A stretch of DNA of 64,000 nt from contig DATATV010000041.1 of NCBI GenBank assembly GCA_036268615.1, forward strand, positions 1-64,000. The letters are read 5' to 3'. Origin of the DNA: DATATV01 sp036268615 (GTDB lineage Bacteria; Actinomycetota; Actinomycetes; Mycobacteriales; Pseudonocardiaceae). A program made the position numbers and the translations under genes. Below the pieces are notes generated by a model, which saw only the letters and a list, made by a program, of their open reading frames with translations, had not been told where the DNA came from and did no database searches. The first letter of the stretch is position 1, and each line of letters starts with the position of its first letter. This document shows positions 29,988 through 37,534 of this stretch, piece after piece.

Positions 29988-30004
29988 CAGCGAATCTTAT
30001 GCTC
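29982..30004. promoter_or_regulatory. LysR-type T-N11-A operator
   Basis: GAGCAT (29982-29987) and ATGCTC (29999-30004) are perfect inverted arms separated by 11 bp, the classical LysR T-N11-A form. The left arm includes the lysR ATG itself (29985-29987). Binding would block lysR expression and place the regulator about 83 bp upstream of the divergent aminotransferase start. Confidence 0.65.
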
Positions 30005-30086
30005 AGCCATGACTTCCCGCGCTGTTCACGATGCTTCTGGCCGGTCAGGATGGAGACCGGAGTTACCCACCGGAGAGGGGAAGACC

Positions 30087-31337
30087 ATGACCGTCTCGGC
30101 CACCCTGGCCATCAACGAGGAAGTCGCCCGCAGGCGGCGCGCGGGCACCAAGACCGTGGCCCTCGGTTTCGGCGAAGCCGGCATCCCGGTACACCCGTTG
30201 CTGACCGCCGCGCTCGCCGAGGCGGCGCCGCTGGCCGGTTACGGCCCGGTGGCCGGCATCCCCGAGGTGCGCACGGCCGCGGCGGGCTACTGGGCCCGCC
30301 GCGGCCTGCCCACCGAGGCCGAGCAGGTGGTGGCCGCGCCGGGCAGCAAGGCGCTGCTCTACGCGCTGCTGCGCACCGTGCGCGGCGCGGTCGCGTTGCC
30401 GCGCCCCAGTTGGGTCGGCTACGCGGCGCAGGCCGCACTGCTCGGCCTGACCACGCACGCCGTGCCGACCCGGTTCGGCGAAGGCGGCGTGCCCGATCCG
30501 GACGCCCTGGACCGAGCGGCCGCCGCCGCCCGTGCCGAGGGCAGCCCGCTGGGCGCGGTCATCCTGACCTCGCCCGACAATCCCACCGGCACTCTGGCCA
30601 CACCGGAGACGCTGCGCGCGCTGTGCGCGGTGGCCGACCGGCACGACCTGCTGATCATCTCCGACGAGATCTACCGCGATCTGGTGCACGATCCCGCGAC
30701 GCCCGTCAGCAGCCCCGCCGAGTTGGCGCCGGACCGCACGGTGATCACCAGTGGCCTGAGCAAGAACCTCGCTCTCGGTGGCTGGCGGCTGGGTGTCGCC
30801 CGGTTCCCGGACACGCCCGCCGGCCGGGCCCGCCGCGATCAGGTGATCGCCATCGGCAGCGAGATCTGGTCCGCACCGGCCCATCCGGTGCAGTGCGCGG
30901 CCGCGTTCGCCTTCACCGAACCCGACCAGCTGCGCGCGCGGATCACCGCCAGCCGACAGCTGCACCGCCGAGTCGTCACCGCCGTGGCCGAGGAGTTCTG
31001 CCAGGCCGGAATCCCGGTCCCCGCACCCAAAGCCGCGTTCTACCTCTACCCCGACTTCAGCCCACACCGCGATCACCTGCACCGGGCACACGGCATCAGC
31101 ACCGACGCCGACCTGGCCCAAACCCTGCTCCGCGACCACGGCATCGCCACCCTGCCCGGCGCGGCCTTCGGTGACCGCCCCGAAGCCCTGCGGTTGCGAA
31201 TCGCCACCAGCCAGCTCTACGGCACCGATGACCCGCAGCGCACCGAGGCGCTGAACAGCCCGGACCCGACGGCGCTGCCGTGGATCGCCGGCCAGCTCGA
31301 CGAGCTGCGCGCCGCCCTGGCCGCGATCACTCAGTAG
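30087..31337 (+). CDS. PLP-dependent aminotransferase class I/II
   Basis: Fold-type I pyridoxal phosphate enzyme of 416 residues that transfers an amino group from an amino acid to a 2-oxo acid. The N-terminal YGPVAGIPEVRTAAAGYWARRGL, SPDNPTGTL, the cofactor-binding ISDEIYRDL, and the Schiff-base lysine in SGLSKNLALGGWRLG are all as in aspartate/valine-type aminotransferases. The ATG at 30087 follows GGAGAGGGGAAG. It is divergent from a LysR regulator that probably controls it. Amino-acid specificity cannot be read from sequence. Confidence 0.92.
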   Translation: MTVSATLAINEEVARRRRAGTKTVALGFGEAGIPVHPLLTAALAEAAPLAGYGPVAGIPEVRTAAAGYWARRGLPTEAEQVVAAPGSKALLYALLRTVRGAVALPRPSWVGYAAQAALLGLTTHAVPTRFGEGGVPDPDALDRAAAAARAEGSPLGAVILTSPDNPTGTLATPETLRALCAVADRHDLLIISDEIYRDLVHDPATPVSSPAELAPDRTVITSGLSKNLALGGWRLGVARFPDTPAGRARRDQVIAIGSEIWSAPAHPVQCAAAFAFTEPDQLRARITASRQLHRRVVTAVAEEFCQAGIPVPAPKAAFYLYPDFSPHRDHLHRAHGISTDADLAQTLLRDHGIATLPGAAFGDRPEALRLRIATSQLYGTDDPQRTEALNSPDPTALPWIAGQLDELRAALAAITQ

Positions 31338-32137
31338 ACAGCGGGGACACCGGCCACCAGCAGCTCGCCCTGGCCGATCAACACCGCCTGACCACCCAAC
31401 CGAACCTTGTCGGGCAACACCCGCAGCGCGAGTTCACCGCCGCGCGCCGACGCCTGGACCGCGGTCAACTCGGTACGCCCCAACCGGTCGGCCCACAGTG
31501 GCCCGAGCACCGCGTGCGCCGACCCGGTGACCTGGTCCTCGTTGATGCCCAACGCGGGCACAAAAACGCGGGAGGTGAAGTCGGCGCCCGGGCCGCCGGC
31601 CGCGGTGACCACCAACCGGCTCGCCGGCAGTGCGAGCACCTGGCCGAAATCCGGTCGCACCGCCGCGACCTGTTCGGCGGACTCAAGTTCCACCACGTAC
31701 TCGAAGTCGTTGCGGCCGAACCACACCGCCTCGGCCACCCCGAGCGCGGCCAACGCGGCCGGCGGCGCCGACGCGGGGCTGACCTGGCCACGCGGGAAGT
31801 CCAGCCAGATTCGGCCGGCCTCCCGAGTGGCAACCAGCTGGTCGTTCGGCGCGCTGAACTCGATCGGCTGATCGGCCGGCACCAGGCCGGCTTCGTAGAG
31901 GGCGTAGGCGGCGGCCAGCGTGCCGTGGCCGCACAGCGCCAGTTCCTGGGTCGGGGTGAACCAGCGCAGGACGAAGCCGAATGGCCCGGACCGCAGGAAC
32001 GCGGTGACCGGCTGGTTGAACTCGGCGGCGATCAAGGCCAACCGGTGGTCGGGCAGCTCCTCGTCGAGCAGGCACACCACCGCGGCGTTGCCCCGGAACG
32101 CCGCACCGGTGAACGCGTCCACCCAGTAGAACCGCAC
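31331..32137 (-). CDS. PhzF-family isomerase
   Basis: Two-fold pseudo-symmetric PhzF/diaminopimelate-epimerase-fold protein of 268 residues. The N-terminus VRFYWVDAFTGAAFRGNAAVVC, the catalytic-type Glu39 in IAAEFNQ, LCGHGTLAAAY and GSAHAVLGPLW are family motifs. The GTG at 32137 follows GGGGG; an open frame continuing upstream lacks similarity. Its stop overlaps the aminotransferase stop by 7 bp (convergent). Family members isomerise small acid metabolites; the substrate is unknown, and no phenazine genes are nearby. Confidence 0.9.
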   Translation of the reverse strand: MRFYWVDAFTGAAFRGNAAVVCLLDEELPDHRLALIAAEFNQPVTAFLRSGPFGFVLRWFTPTQELALCGHGTLAAAYALYEAGLVPADQPIEFSAPNDQLVATREAGRIWLDFPRGQVSPASAPPAALAALGVAEAVWFGRNDFEYVVELESAEQVAAVRPDFGQVLALPASRLVVTAAGGPGADFTSRVFVPALGINEDQVTGSAHAVLGPLWADRLGRTELTAVQASARGGELALRVLPDKVRLGGQAVLIGQGELLVAGVPAVY

Positions 32138-32247
32138 TGTTGACCCCCTTCGCCAACCGGCCCGTCGATCGGGCCGTGCTGGTGATTCTGCTGCCGCCGA
32201 AGATCCGCCCGGAAGGGCCAATTCGAGAGAACTGGGCTCCCCGAGCG

Positions 32248-32826
32248 CTATCGGCCGCTCCAGAACGGTTCGACGGTGGCCCATTTGCGCGCCCACTCGG
32301 CACTTCTTGCCCGGTCGAGCCACCAGCTCACCAGGCCGAACAGGGCGGCCAGCACGGCGACGACCCCGATCATGCTCAGCACGGTGGTCAGCACGCCCTG
32401 CCAGCGCGCCTGTTCCTGGGTCAGCGGCGCGGGGACCAACCGGCCGTTCGCGTCCACCCAGACCTCGACCGTCTCGCCCTTCACCGATCCGGACGGGGCC
32501 GGCACCCGGCCGGTGCGCTGCTGCCCGTCGGGCAGTTCCCACACGGCCGGCGAGTACAGCACGACCACGATCTCCGGTTGGTCGGTGCCGAGCGGCACGT
32601 TCGCCGACAGCACGGCGGAGATCCGGTATCGCTGTCCGGACTCCGCGGCCGCGACGACGGCCTGGCGCTCGTGCACGAGCTGGCCGGCGGTGATCGCGAT
32701 CGGGACGGCGACCAGCGCGAGCAGCACCGCCGCCAACAGGGCCGCGCCCTGGACGCGGTCGAGTCGCCGCACCAGGGGGCTGTGGCCCCAACCGAGCCGC
32801 GCCAGGGCGGCTGTCACGTCTGTCAT
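32248..32826 (-). CDS. Rv1733c-family membrane protein (copy 1)
   Basis: 192-residue protein with two transmembrane helices (about LLAAVLLALVAVPIAI and VLTTVLSMIGVVAVLAALFG) bracketing an extracellular domain, the layout of Mycobacterium tuberculosis Rv1733c, a dormancy-regulon antigen of unknown function. The extracellular part has VEVWVDANGRLVPAPLT and the C-terminus ends in the family W/D-rich EWARKWATVEPFW. It lies 24 bp after a NarL-type regulator on the same strand. A second member is at 43.6 kb. Its function is unknown. Confidence 0.85.
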   Translation of the reverse strand: MTDVTAALARLGWGHSPLVRRLDRVQGAALLAAVLLALVAVPIAITAGQLVHERQAVVAAAESGQRYRISAVLSANVPLGTDQPEIVVVLYSPAVWELPDGQQRTGRVPAPSGSVKGETVEVWVDANGRLVPAPLTQEQARWQGVLTTVLSMIGVVAVLAALFGLVSWWLDRARSAEWARKWATVEPFWSGR

Positions 32827-32850
32827 GCTCGCTCAGGTCAGTCGTTCGGG

Positions 32851-33540
32851 TCAGATGGCCCGCGCCTCACGCGCCGGGACCGGCTCATCGGCCAACAGTC
32901 GGTGGCGCACGGCGAACGATGCCGCCTCCAGCCGGGAGTGCACGCCGAGCTTGGCCAGCAGGGACTGCACGTGGGTCCGCACCGTCGTGCGGGAGACGCC
33001 CAGCGCGGTCACCATCGCGGTCGTGTCCATACCTTCCACCAGCAGCGCCAGGCACTGCCGCTCGCGTGCGGTCAGGTGCGCGGCCAGCCGGTGCGCGTCG
33101 TCGGTGCGGGCCGACCGGTTGGCCGTCGGCGGGTTGGGCACCTCGACCACGAGTTCGCCGCGCAGGATTCGCCCCAGCGCGCCGGCCAGCGCGTCCACCG
33201 TGCGCGTCTTGTGCAGGTAGCCCGACGCACCGGCGCGCAGCGCGCGGGCGGCAGCGTCGTGATCGCGGTCGGCGCTGAGCACGAGCACTTTGGTGCGCGG
33301 GCAGGCCGCCAGAATCAGGCTGATCGCCTCGATCCCGTCACCGTCCTGGAAATGCCGGTCCACCACACAGATCCGCGGCTGGTACCGGCCGACCGCCTCG
33401 ATCGCGCGGACCACCGAATGGGCGACCGCGCTGATCACGAAACCCTGGCGGGCCAGCACGATGGACATCGCGTCCACGAACACCGCGTGGTCGTCGGCGA
33501 GCACGAGGTCGGCGACGGGATGGATAGTCGGCTCGGTCAC
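32851..33540 (-). CDS. NarL/LuxR-family response regulator
   Basis: DNA-binding regulator of 229 residues. The receiver domain has the acidic pair in LADDHAVF, phosphoacceptor Asp in VVDRHFQDGDG (in place of the usual DxxMP), and the Lys in GYLHKT. The C-terminal LuxR domain has LTARERQCLALLVEGMDTTAMV. The GTG at 33540 overlaps the stop of the upstream mini-protein (GTGA) after GGGGAGGTGG. It heads an Rv1733c-family gene and has no full-length partner kinase beside it; the upstream 64-residue protein may supply a phosphotransfer helix. Confidence 0.9.
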   Translation of the reverse strand: MTEPTIHPVADLVLADDHAVFVDAMSIVLARQGFVISAVAHSVVRAIEAVGRYQPRICVVDRHFQDGDGIEAISLILAACPRTKVLVLSADRDHDAAARALRAGASGYLHKTRTVDALAGALGRILRGELVVEVPNPPTANRSARTDDAHRLAAHLTARERQCLALLVEGMDTTAMVTALGVSRTTVRTHVQSLLAKLGVHSRLEAASFAVRHRLLADEPVPAREARAI

Positions 33541-33731
33541 GCCGCCACCTCCCCGGCTGCCCAACCGGCCAGGAAATCCAGCAGCCGGGTCAGTTCGTCG
33601 GAGGCGCGGCCAAGGCGCGCACCGGAGTCGGCGGGCAGCGTCGGGTCGCCCCGCACGACTTCAAGCAGTATCGACAGGGTCACCATTCCGTGTTCGAGAT
33701 CGTGCAGCAGACCGCGCAGTGAGATGTCCAT
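33537..33731 (-). CDS. Small histidine-kinase-like helical protein, 64 residues
   Basis: Very short protein from ATG 33731, preceded by GGGGAGCGG, ending in an overlap with the regulator start. The sequence MDISLRGLLHDLEHGM followed by a second amphipathic helix (ASDELTRLLDFLAG) resembles an isolated DHp/HisKA hairpin, with His-Asp-Leu as in HDLRN-type phosphoacceptor boxes. There is no ATP-binding domain and no room for one. It could be a phosphotransfer partner or inhibitor of the NarL-type regulator. The homology is a structural guess from motif spacing; the gene itself is well supported by start site and coupling. Confidence 0.6.
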   Translation of the reverse strand: MDISLRGLLHDLEHGMVTLSILLEVVRGDPTLPADSGARLGRASDELTRLLDFLAGWAAGEVAA

Positions 33732-33773
33732 GGCCGCTCCCCTCAGCCAGCCCCGGGCAGCACGATATGGCAC

Positions 33774-34134
33774 AAAATCGGTCCCAGCACCGCTCGAATT
33801 TCTGACTCCGGAAACTGTTCGCTGACTTCATCGAGCCTGTGACCTGGGACGTTACCTAGGTGACGCAAATAAATTCGGCCGATTGCGGTGCGCCACGAAA
33901 GGCGGCACAAAGTCCTTCCGAATTAGGTCCTAAGACCCTGATTTCCAATCGTCCATTCCGGTCGGCCGGGCCGCCTACTCAGCGCTCAGGCCCGCGCCGC
34001 ACAGTCGGCCGACGGCTCGCCCGAACGGCGGCGGCGAGCACAGCCAGCCGCCACGCAGCGAAACCGGGCGCACCCCTGGATTGATCCCGCCGATACGACC
34101 GATGCCGGGCGTACCCCCGTCGGCCCGAACCAAC
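33774..34134. promoter_or_regulatory. AT-richer intergenic region with palindromes upstream of the regulator operon
   Basis: No gene is seen. A 16-bp palindrome with one mismatched pair, CGTTACCTAGGTGACG, lies at 33850-33865. GGTCCTAAGACC (33926-33937) and GGCACAAAGTCC (33904-33915, reverse GGACTTTGTGCC) resemble halves of the DosR/DevR dormancy-box type GGGACTT-N-GCCC. A related GGCACAAAATCGGTCCC lies at 33769-33785, spanning the edge of this region. They sit 40-210 bp upstream of the mini-kinase/regulator/Rv1733c operon. No convincing -35/-10 pair was found. About 33950-34130 shows nothing. Confidence 0.45.
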
Positions 34135-35139
34135 TCAGCCTGCGCGCATCTCGGCCACCTCGACCGGTTCGCCGCGGCGCCGCGAGGTCTCGCACGCTTC
34201 GGCGACGTAGAGTGCTTCCAGGGCCTCGGCCGGGCCGCACGGGCTGTCCGCGATGCCGGCCAGCACACCCACGAACCGGACCAGTTCGGCCACGTACGCG
34301 GCCTGGAAGCGTTCCAGGAAGTCCCGGTAGGGCGGTTCCTGCTGCCAGGACACGTGCGGTTCCGCGGTGGGCAGCGGTACCCGGTCGTCCAGGCCGACCA
34401 CCAGCGTGCCGGCCGACCCGCACAGCTCCAGCCGCACGTCGTGGCCGGCGCCGTTGTACCGGGTCGCGCTGACCGTGGCGAGCATGTCGTCGTCGAACCG
34501 GAGCAGCGCCGCGCAGGTGTCGACATCGCCGGCCGCGGCGAAGAAGGGGGCACCCCGGTTGCTGCCCTCGGCGTAGGCGGAGACGACCTCGCGGCCGGTC
34601 AGCCAGCGCAGGATGTCGAAGTCGTGGATGCTGCAATCCCGGAACAGGCCACCGGAGGTCGCGATGAACCCGGCCGGCGGCGGAGCCTGGTCGGCGGTGA
34701 CCGCCCGGACGGTGTGAATCCAGCCCAGCTCGCCAGCCAGGAACGCGTCCCGGGCGGTCTGGTAGCCGCGGTCGAACCGGCGGTGGAAGCCGATCTGCAC
34801 CGGCACCGCGCTCGCCTCCGCGTGCCGGACCACCTCCAGCGTGGCCGGCACGTCCAGCGCGACCGGTTTCTCGCAGAACACCGGGATCTCCGCGTCCAGC
34901 GCACGATGGATCAGGCCGGCGTGCGCGCTGGTCGCCGCGGTGATCACCACCCCGTCCAGGTCCGCGCCGAACACCGCGTCCACGGTCGGGGCGGCGTCGA
35001 TGTCCAGTGAGCGCGCGACTTCCTCGGCCCGGGAGGTGTCCACATCGGCCACCAGCACGGCGTCGACACCGGCGATGTCGCGCACGGTCCGCGCGTGCCG
35101 GGCACCGATCCGGCCGGCGCCGATCAATCCGAGCCTCAT
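34135..35139 (-). CDS. Gfo/Idh/MocA-family NAD(P)-dependent oxidoreductase
   Basis: Sugar/polyol dehydrogenase family protein of 334 residues. The Rossmann motif GLIGAGRIGARHA opens the protein, CEKPVALD carries the conserved Lys, and the GFHRRFDRGY and DCSIHDFDILRWL stretches match inositol 2-dehydrogenase-like members. The ATG at 35139 begins exactly at the Rossmann strand. It is not next to other sugar genes. Inositol or a related polyol is the likely substrate class; exact specificity is unknown. Confidence 0.88.
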   Translation of the reverse strand: MRLGLIGAGRIGARHARTVRDIAGVDAVLVADVDTSRAEEVARSLDIDAAPTVDAVFGADLDGVVITAATSAHAGLIHRALDAEIPVFCEKPVALDVPATLEVVRHAEASAVPVQIGFHRRFDRGYQTARDAFLAGELGWIHTVRAVTADQAPPPAGFIATSGGLFRDCSIHDFDILRWLTGREVVSAYAEGSNRGAPFFAAAGDVDTCAALLRFDDDMLATVSATRYNGAGHDVRLELCGSAGTLVVGLDDRVPLPTAEPHVSWQQEPPYRDFLERFQAAYVAELVRFVGVLAGIADSPCGPAEALEALYVAEACETSRRRGEPVEVAEMRAG

Positions 35140-35164
35140 GGTCCCCCTTGCCCGCGCGGTTCGG

Positions 35165-35578
35165 TCAGGCCAGGGCGTCCCGGAGGTCGGAGACGTGGTC
35201 CTGGGTCTGCTCCAGCAGTGGCCGAAGCGCCTCGGCCACGTCCGGCAGCCCGAGCTCGGTGGCCTCGGCGACCCGGTCACGGTACCGGCCGAGCTGGCGC
35301 TCCTCCAGGTCCAGATCGGCCTGCAGGGCGTCCCTTCCCTCGGCGATGTCCTTCACCGGCGGGACGACGACGGTCGGGGTGCCACCAAGAAAGTCGATCT
35401 GCTTGGCCAGCGTCGAAGCGTGCTGGAGTTCCTGACTGAGGTGCGCGCCGAGTTCCTCGACGATGCTGCGGTACTTCGCGCCCTTCACGGTCGCGCCGTG
35501 CTGGATGTACTGGATGATCGACTGGTACTCGGTACCGAGGTCCTCGTTGAGCTGCTCGATGAACGCTTCGGTGTCCAT
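35165..35578 (-). CDS. Ferritin-like / bacterioferritin-like protein
   Basis: 137-residue four-helix bundle protein of the ferritin-like superfamily, with carboxylate/His motifs placed as in diiron bundles: LNEDLGTEYQSIIQY in helix 1, EELGAHLSQELQHA in helix 2, a Glu-rich third helix (DLDLEERQLGRYR), and EQTQDHVSDL in helix 4. It probably stores iron or detoxifies peroxide. A candidate stress-sigma promoter lies 43-68 bp upstream. It is smaller than true bacterioferritin (about 158), and ferroxidase activity is inferred only. Confidence 0.75.
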   Translation of the reverse strand: MDTEAFIEQLNEDLGTEYQSIIQYIQHGATVKGAKYRSIVEELGAHLSQELQHASTLAKQIDFLGGTPTVVVPPVKDIAEGRDALQADLDLEERQLGRYRDRVAEATELGLPDVAEALRPLLEQTQDHVSDLRDALA

Positions 35579-35620
35579 TCACGATCCTCCGTACTCGTCC
35601 GACGGGTGTGCACCAAGAGC

Positions 35621-35646
35621 GTTCCCGAGAACGATGACCGCGAAAC
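35621..35646 (-). promoter_or_regulatory. Candidate SigB/SigF-type promoter for ferritin-like gene
   Basis: On the minus strand GTTT (35643-35646) and GGGAAC (35621-35626) are 16 bp apart. This resembles the actinobacterial SigB/SigF consensus GTTT-N15/17-GGGTAT with one change in the -10. It lies 43 bp upstream of the gene start. The -10 also falls in a small inverted repeat (CGTTC/GAACG). Confidence 0.5.
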
Positions 35647-35656
35647 ACGACCGGCG

Positions 35657-36070
35657 CTAGCGCATCAACTGCCCGATCGCGGTCGCCATGCTGTCGCAGG
35701 TGTGCACGCGCTCGTCGAGGCCGGTGACCTCCAACGGCCGCAGCACCGCCGTGGTGGTGGCGATCACCCGGAGTTCGGTGGCGTGGGCGGCGGCCAGGCC
35801 GGCCGCCTCGGCGAGCACCGCGAGGCCGGCCGACCCGAGAAAGCTCACCCGGGTCATGTCCACCACCAGCGCGCCGCCGTCGGCGGCGAAGTGTTCTCGG
35901 ACGCGGTCGGCCAGCGTCGGTGAGGTGAGCATGTCCAGCTCACCCTCGACCTGTAGGGCGACCAGGTTCGGGCCGAGTTGCTCGGCACGCACCGCAAGGT
36001 CGGCTCCGGCCGCGACCGCGTACTCGCTCGCCGCGCCCTGCTGGGGTGGCTGACCACCAGCTTCGGCCAC
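35657..36070 (-). CDS. STAS-domain anti-anti-sigma factor (copy 1)
   Basis: SpoIIAA/RsbV-like protein of about 137 residues that binds an anti-sigma kinase when unphosphorylated. The STAS core has VEGELDMLTSPTLADRV and LVVDMTRVSFLGSAGLAVLAEA, where the Ser in FLGSAG is the expected phosphorylation site. I chose the GTG at 36070 (GGGAGG five bases upstream), because the second STAS protein at 47.6 kb begins with nearly the same VAE-GGQP after a perfect AGGAGG. An ATG at 36091 is seven codons longer. It lies downstream of the anti-sigma gene. Confidence 0.9.
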   Translation of the reverse strand: MAEAGGQPPQQGAASEYAVAAGADLAVRAEQLGPNLVALQVEGELDMLTSPTLADRVREHFAADGGALVVDMTRVSFLGSAGLAVLAEAAGLAAAHATELRVIATTTAVLRPLEVTGLDERVHTCDSMATAIGQLMR

Positions 36071-36194
36071 AAGTGCCTCCCGCGCCCGCATTGCTGCTCT
36101 GTCTCCGCTTTCCACCAGGGACAACCCTAGCGCTGTGGGTGCGGGAGCCGTAGCACCAGATCCAGTTCCGGTGATCCGGCCGTGCGTCGAGACG

Positions 36195-36626
36195 TCAGCC
36201 GGCGCCGTCCAACCCGTCTGCCTTGACCAGTTCGATGTGCAGCCTACGGGCGTCGGTGCCCTCCTCCGAGAGCCAGGTCGTGACCGAGTCGGTGAGCGTA
36301 CGCAACACTCGCCAGCCGAATGAGTGCTGGTCAATGGGCTGGTCGCTGTCCGAGTCCACCGCCGCGAGCAACCGGATCACGCCTTCGGACACCTGGAACT
36401 TGCAGCTGAGCACCGAGCCCGGCCGGGCCCGCACGATGAGCGTGGAACACATCTCGTCCACCGCGAGCTTGACGTCCTCCACCGTGTCCAGATCGAAATC
36501 CTCGCGGATGGCGATGGTCGCCGCGACGGACCGGACAATCGGCAGGTGGTTCAGTTCGGCCCGGAGCCTGATCTCCGCGTCCGTACTGAACGACTGTTCC
36601 TCGCTCACAGGCTCGTGCTCGGACAC
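36195..36626 (-). CDS. RsbW-like anti-sigma factor (HATPase)
   Basis: 143-residue GHKL-fold serine kinase/anti-sigma factor. LPIVRSVAATIA, the N-box DVKLAVDEMCSTLI and the C-terminal FGWRVLRTLTDSV resemble RsbW/SpoIIAB proteins. The G-box glycines are weakly conserved, so ATP use may be altered. The GTG at 36626 follows GAGGTGACCGCGT. It precedes a STAS protein on the same strand and probably holds the SigB/SigF-type sigma factor encoded at 46.4 kb until the STAS partner releases it. Confidence 0.85.
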   Translation of the reverse strand: MSEHEPVSEEQSFSTDAEIRLRAELNHLPIVRSVAATIAIREDFDLDTVEDVKLAVDEMCSTLIVRARPGSVLSCKFQVSEGVIRLLAAVDSDSDQPIDQHSFGWRVLRTLTDSVTTWLSEEGTDARRLHIELVKADGLDGAG

Positions 36627-36782
36627 ACGCGGTCACCTCGGTGCTCGTCGGACGCCATCTGGCACTGCATCGGGCAGCGGCCGCCCGTCCGGACGACCTT
36701 AACGCCGTCGGGCTTGCCTGCGTGGGAGCCTCCCGGGCACGTCATCGCTTGATCACCTGCCGCAACGCTTCCGATCTAGCCA

Positions 36783-36807
36783 GTACCCACCGGCCCGACC
36801 GTCAAAC
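36783..36807 (-). promoter_or_regulatory. Candidate SigB/SigF-type promoter for anti-sigma/STAS operon
   Basis: On the minus strand GTTT (36804-36807) and GGGTAC (36783-36788) are separated by exactly 15 bp, the best match in the window to the actinobacterial SigB consensus GnnT-N14/16-GGGTAC. It points at the RsbW-like and STAS genes. Confidence 0.65.
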
Positions 36808-36821
36808 TCGGCAGGAACGAG

Positions 36822-36847
36822 GTTTGAACCCGGCCGATCCCGGGAAG
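36822..36847 (+). promoter_or_regulatory. Candidate SigB/SigF-type promoter for 188-residue gene
   Basis: GTTT (36822-36825), 16-bp spacer, GGGAAG (36842-36847), 55 bp upstream of the GTG at 36903. The -10 departs from GGGTAC at two positions. It is almost back-to-back with the minus-strand site at 36783-36807, suggesting a divergent stress promoter pair. Confidence 0.4.
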
Positions 36848-36902
36848 GGACGGGCAGGGGGACCGGGACGCCGGTCCTGGCCGACGAAGGTGGGCGAGGC
36901 AG

Positions 36903-37469
36903 GTGGACCACACGGTGAGCCCCGACAGCGACGAGACGGAGTGCTTGGTCGAGGCGGTGCTGCGTGCCGGCGAGATCGACGACGCGATCGACCGGGCGCT
37001 GGCCGCCGGCGACTGCGGCGACCAGACGGCGATGCTGCTCGAATTACGGCGCCTGGCCGAGTTCGGTCTCGACGCGTTGACCGTCGCGGTCTGGGAGGTG
37101 GCCAGCACCGCCGCCGAACTGTTGCACGCCGCGGGCAGCGGGCCCGGTGACAGCGCCCTCGTCGAGATCGAACTGCTCGGCAGCGGCAGCGGATTCACCG
37201 CGGGCGAGCCACTGGACGCACCGCTGCGCACGGCGCTCCGCCTGCTGGTCTCGCTGGCCGGCGGTGACCAGCAGGACGCGATGGTGGCGCTGGACGAACT
37301 GTGCGTGGCCGGGTCGACCGAGTCGGCGGTGGTGCTGGTGCACCTGTTGATGTGGACCGCCCGGCTGCGCGAACTGGCCGGGCCCGAAGCCGCCACGGCC
37401 ACCATTCCGCGACAGGTTACGCCGACCGATTCGCTGGGTACGCTGAGCGACAGCGTGCTGCCGAGCTAG
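36903..37469 (+). CDS. Unknown acidic helical protein, paralogue of 45.6-kb protein
   Basis: 188-residue protein with no recognised domain. It is Leu/Ala/Glu/Asp-rich and probably all-alpha, without signal or membrane segments. Two blocks are shared with the 162-residue protein at 45.6 kb: AVWEVASTAAELL against AVWELATADASIL, and LRTALRLLVSLAGGD near VLVHLLMWTARL against LRAAVRMLLALVNG near VFLHLAGWMLAL. The GTG at 36903 follows GGCGAGGCAG; GTG 36915 is an alternative. Both family members lie in the stress-sigma island behind sigma-like promoters, so a role in that response is likely. Confidence 0.75.
   Translation: MDHTVSPDSDETECLVEAVLRAGEIDDAIDRALAAGDCGDQTAMLLELRRLAEFGLDALTVAVWEVASTAAELLHAAGSGPGDSALVEIELLGSGSGFTAGEPLDAPLRTALRLLVSLAGGDQQDAMVALDELCVAGSTESAVVLVHLLMWTARLRELAGPEAATATIPRQVTPTDSLGTLSDSVLPS
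37416..37441 (+). promoter_or_regulatory. Candidate SigB/SigF-type promoter for MEDS-HATPase gene
   Basis: GTTA (37416-37419), 16-bp spacer, GGGTAC (37436-37441), inside the 3' end of the preceding gene and 93 bp upstream of the ATG at 37535. The -10 is exact; the -35 has one change. Confidence 0.5.
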
Positions 37470-37534
37470 GTTCCGGGCGGCTGTCCGGAAACCACGAGCG
37501 AGGAGCGACTTTCCCCTATGTGCTGCGGATAACC

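Noticed and set aside
36135..36323. Small plus-strand open frame between STAS and anti-sigma genes
   Set aside because: It is mostly antisense to the anti-sigma gene, has no ribosome site and no recognisable composition; a coding shadow.
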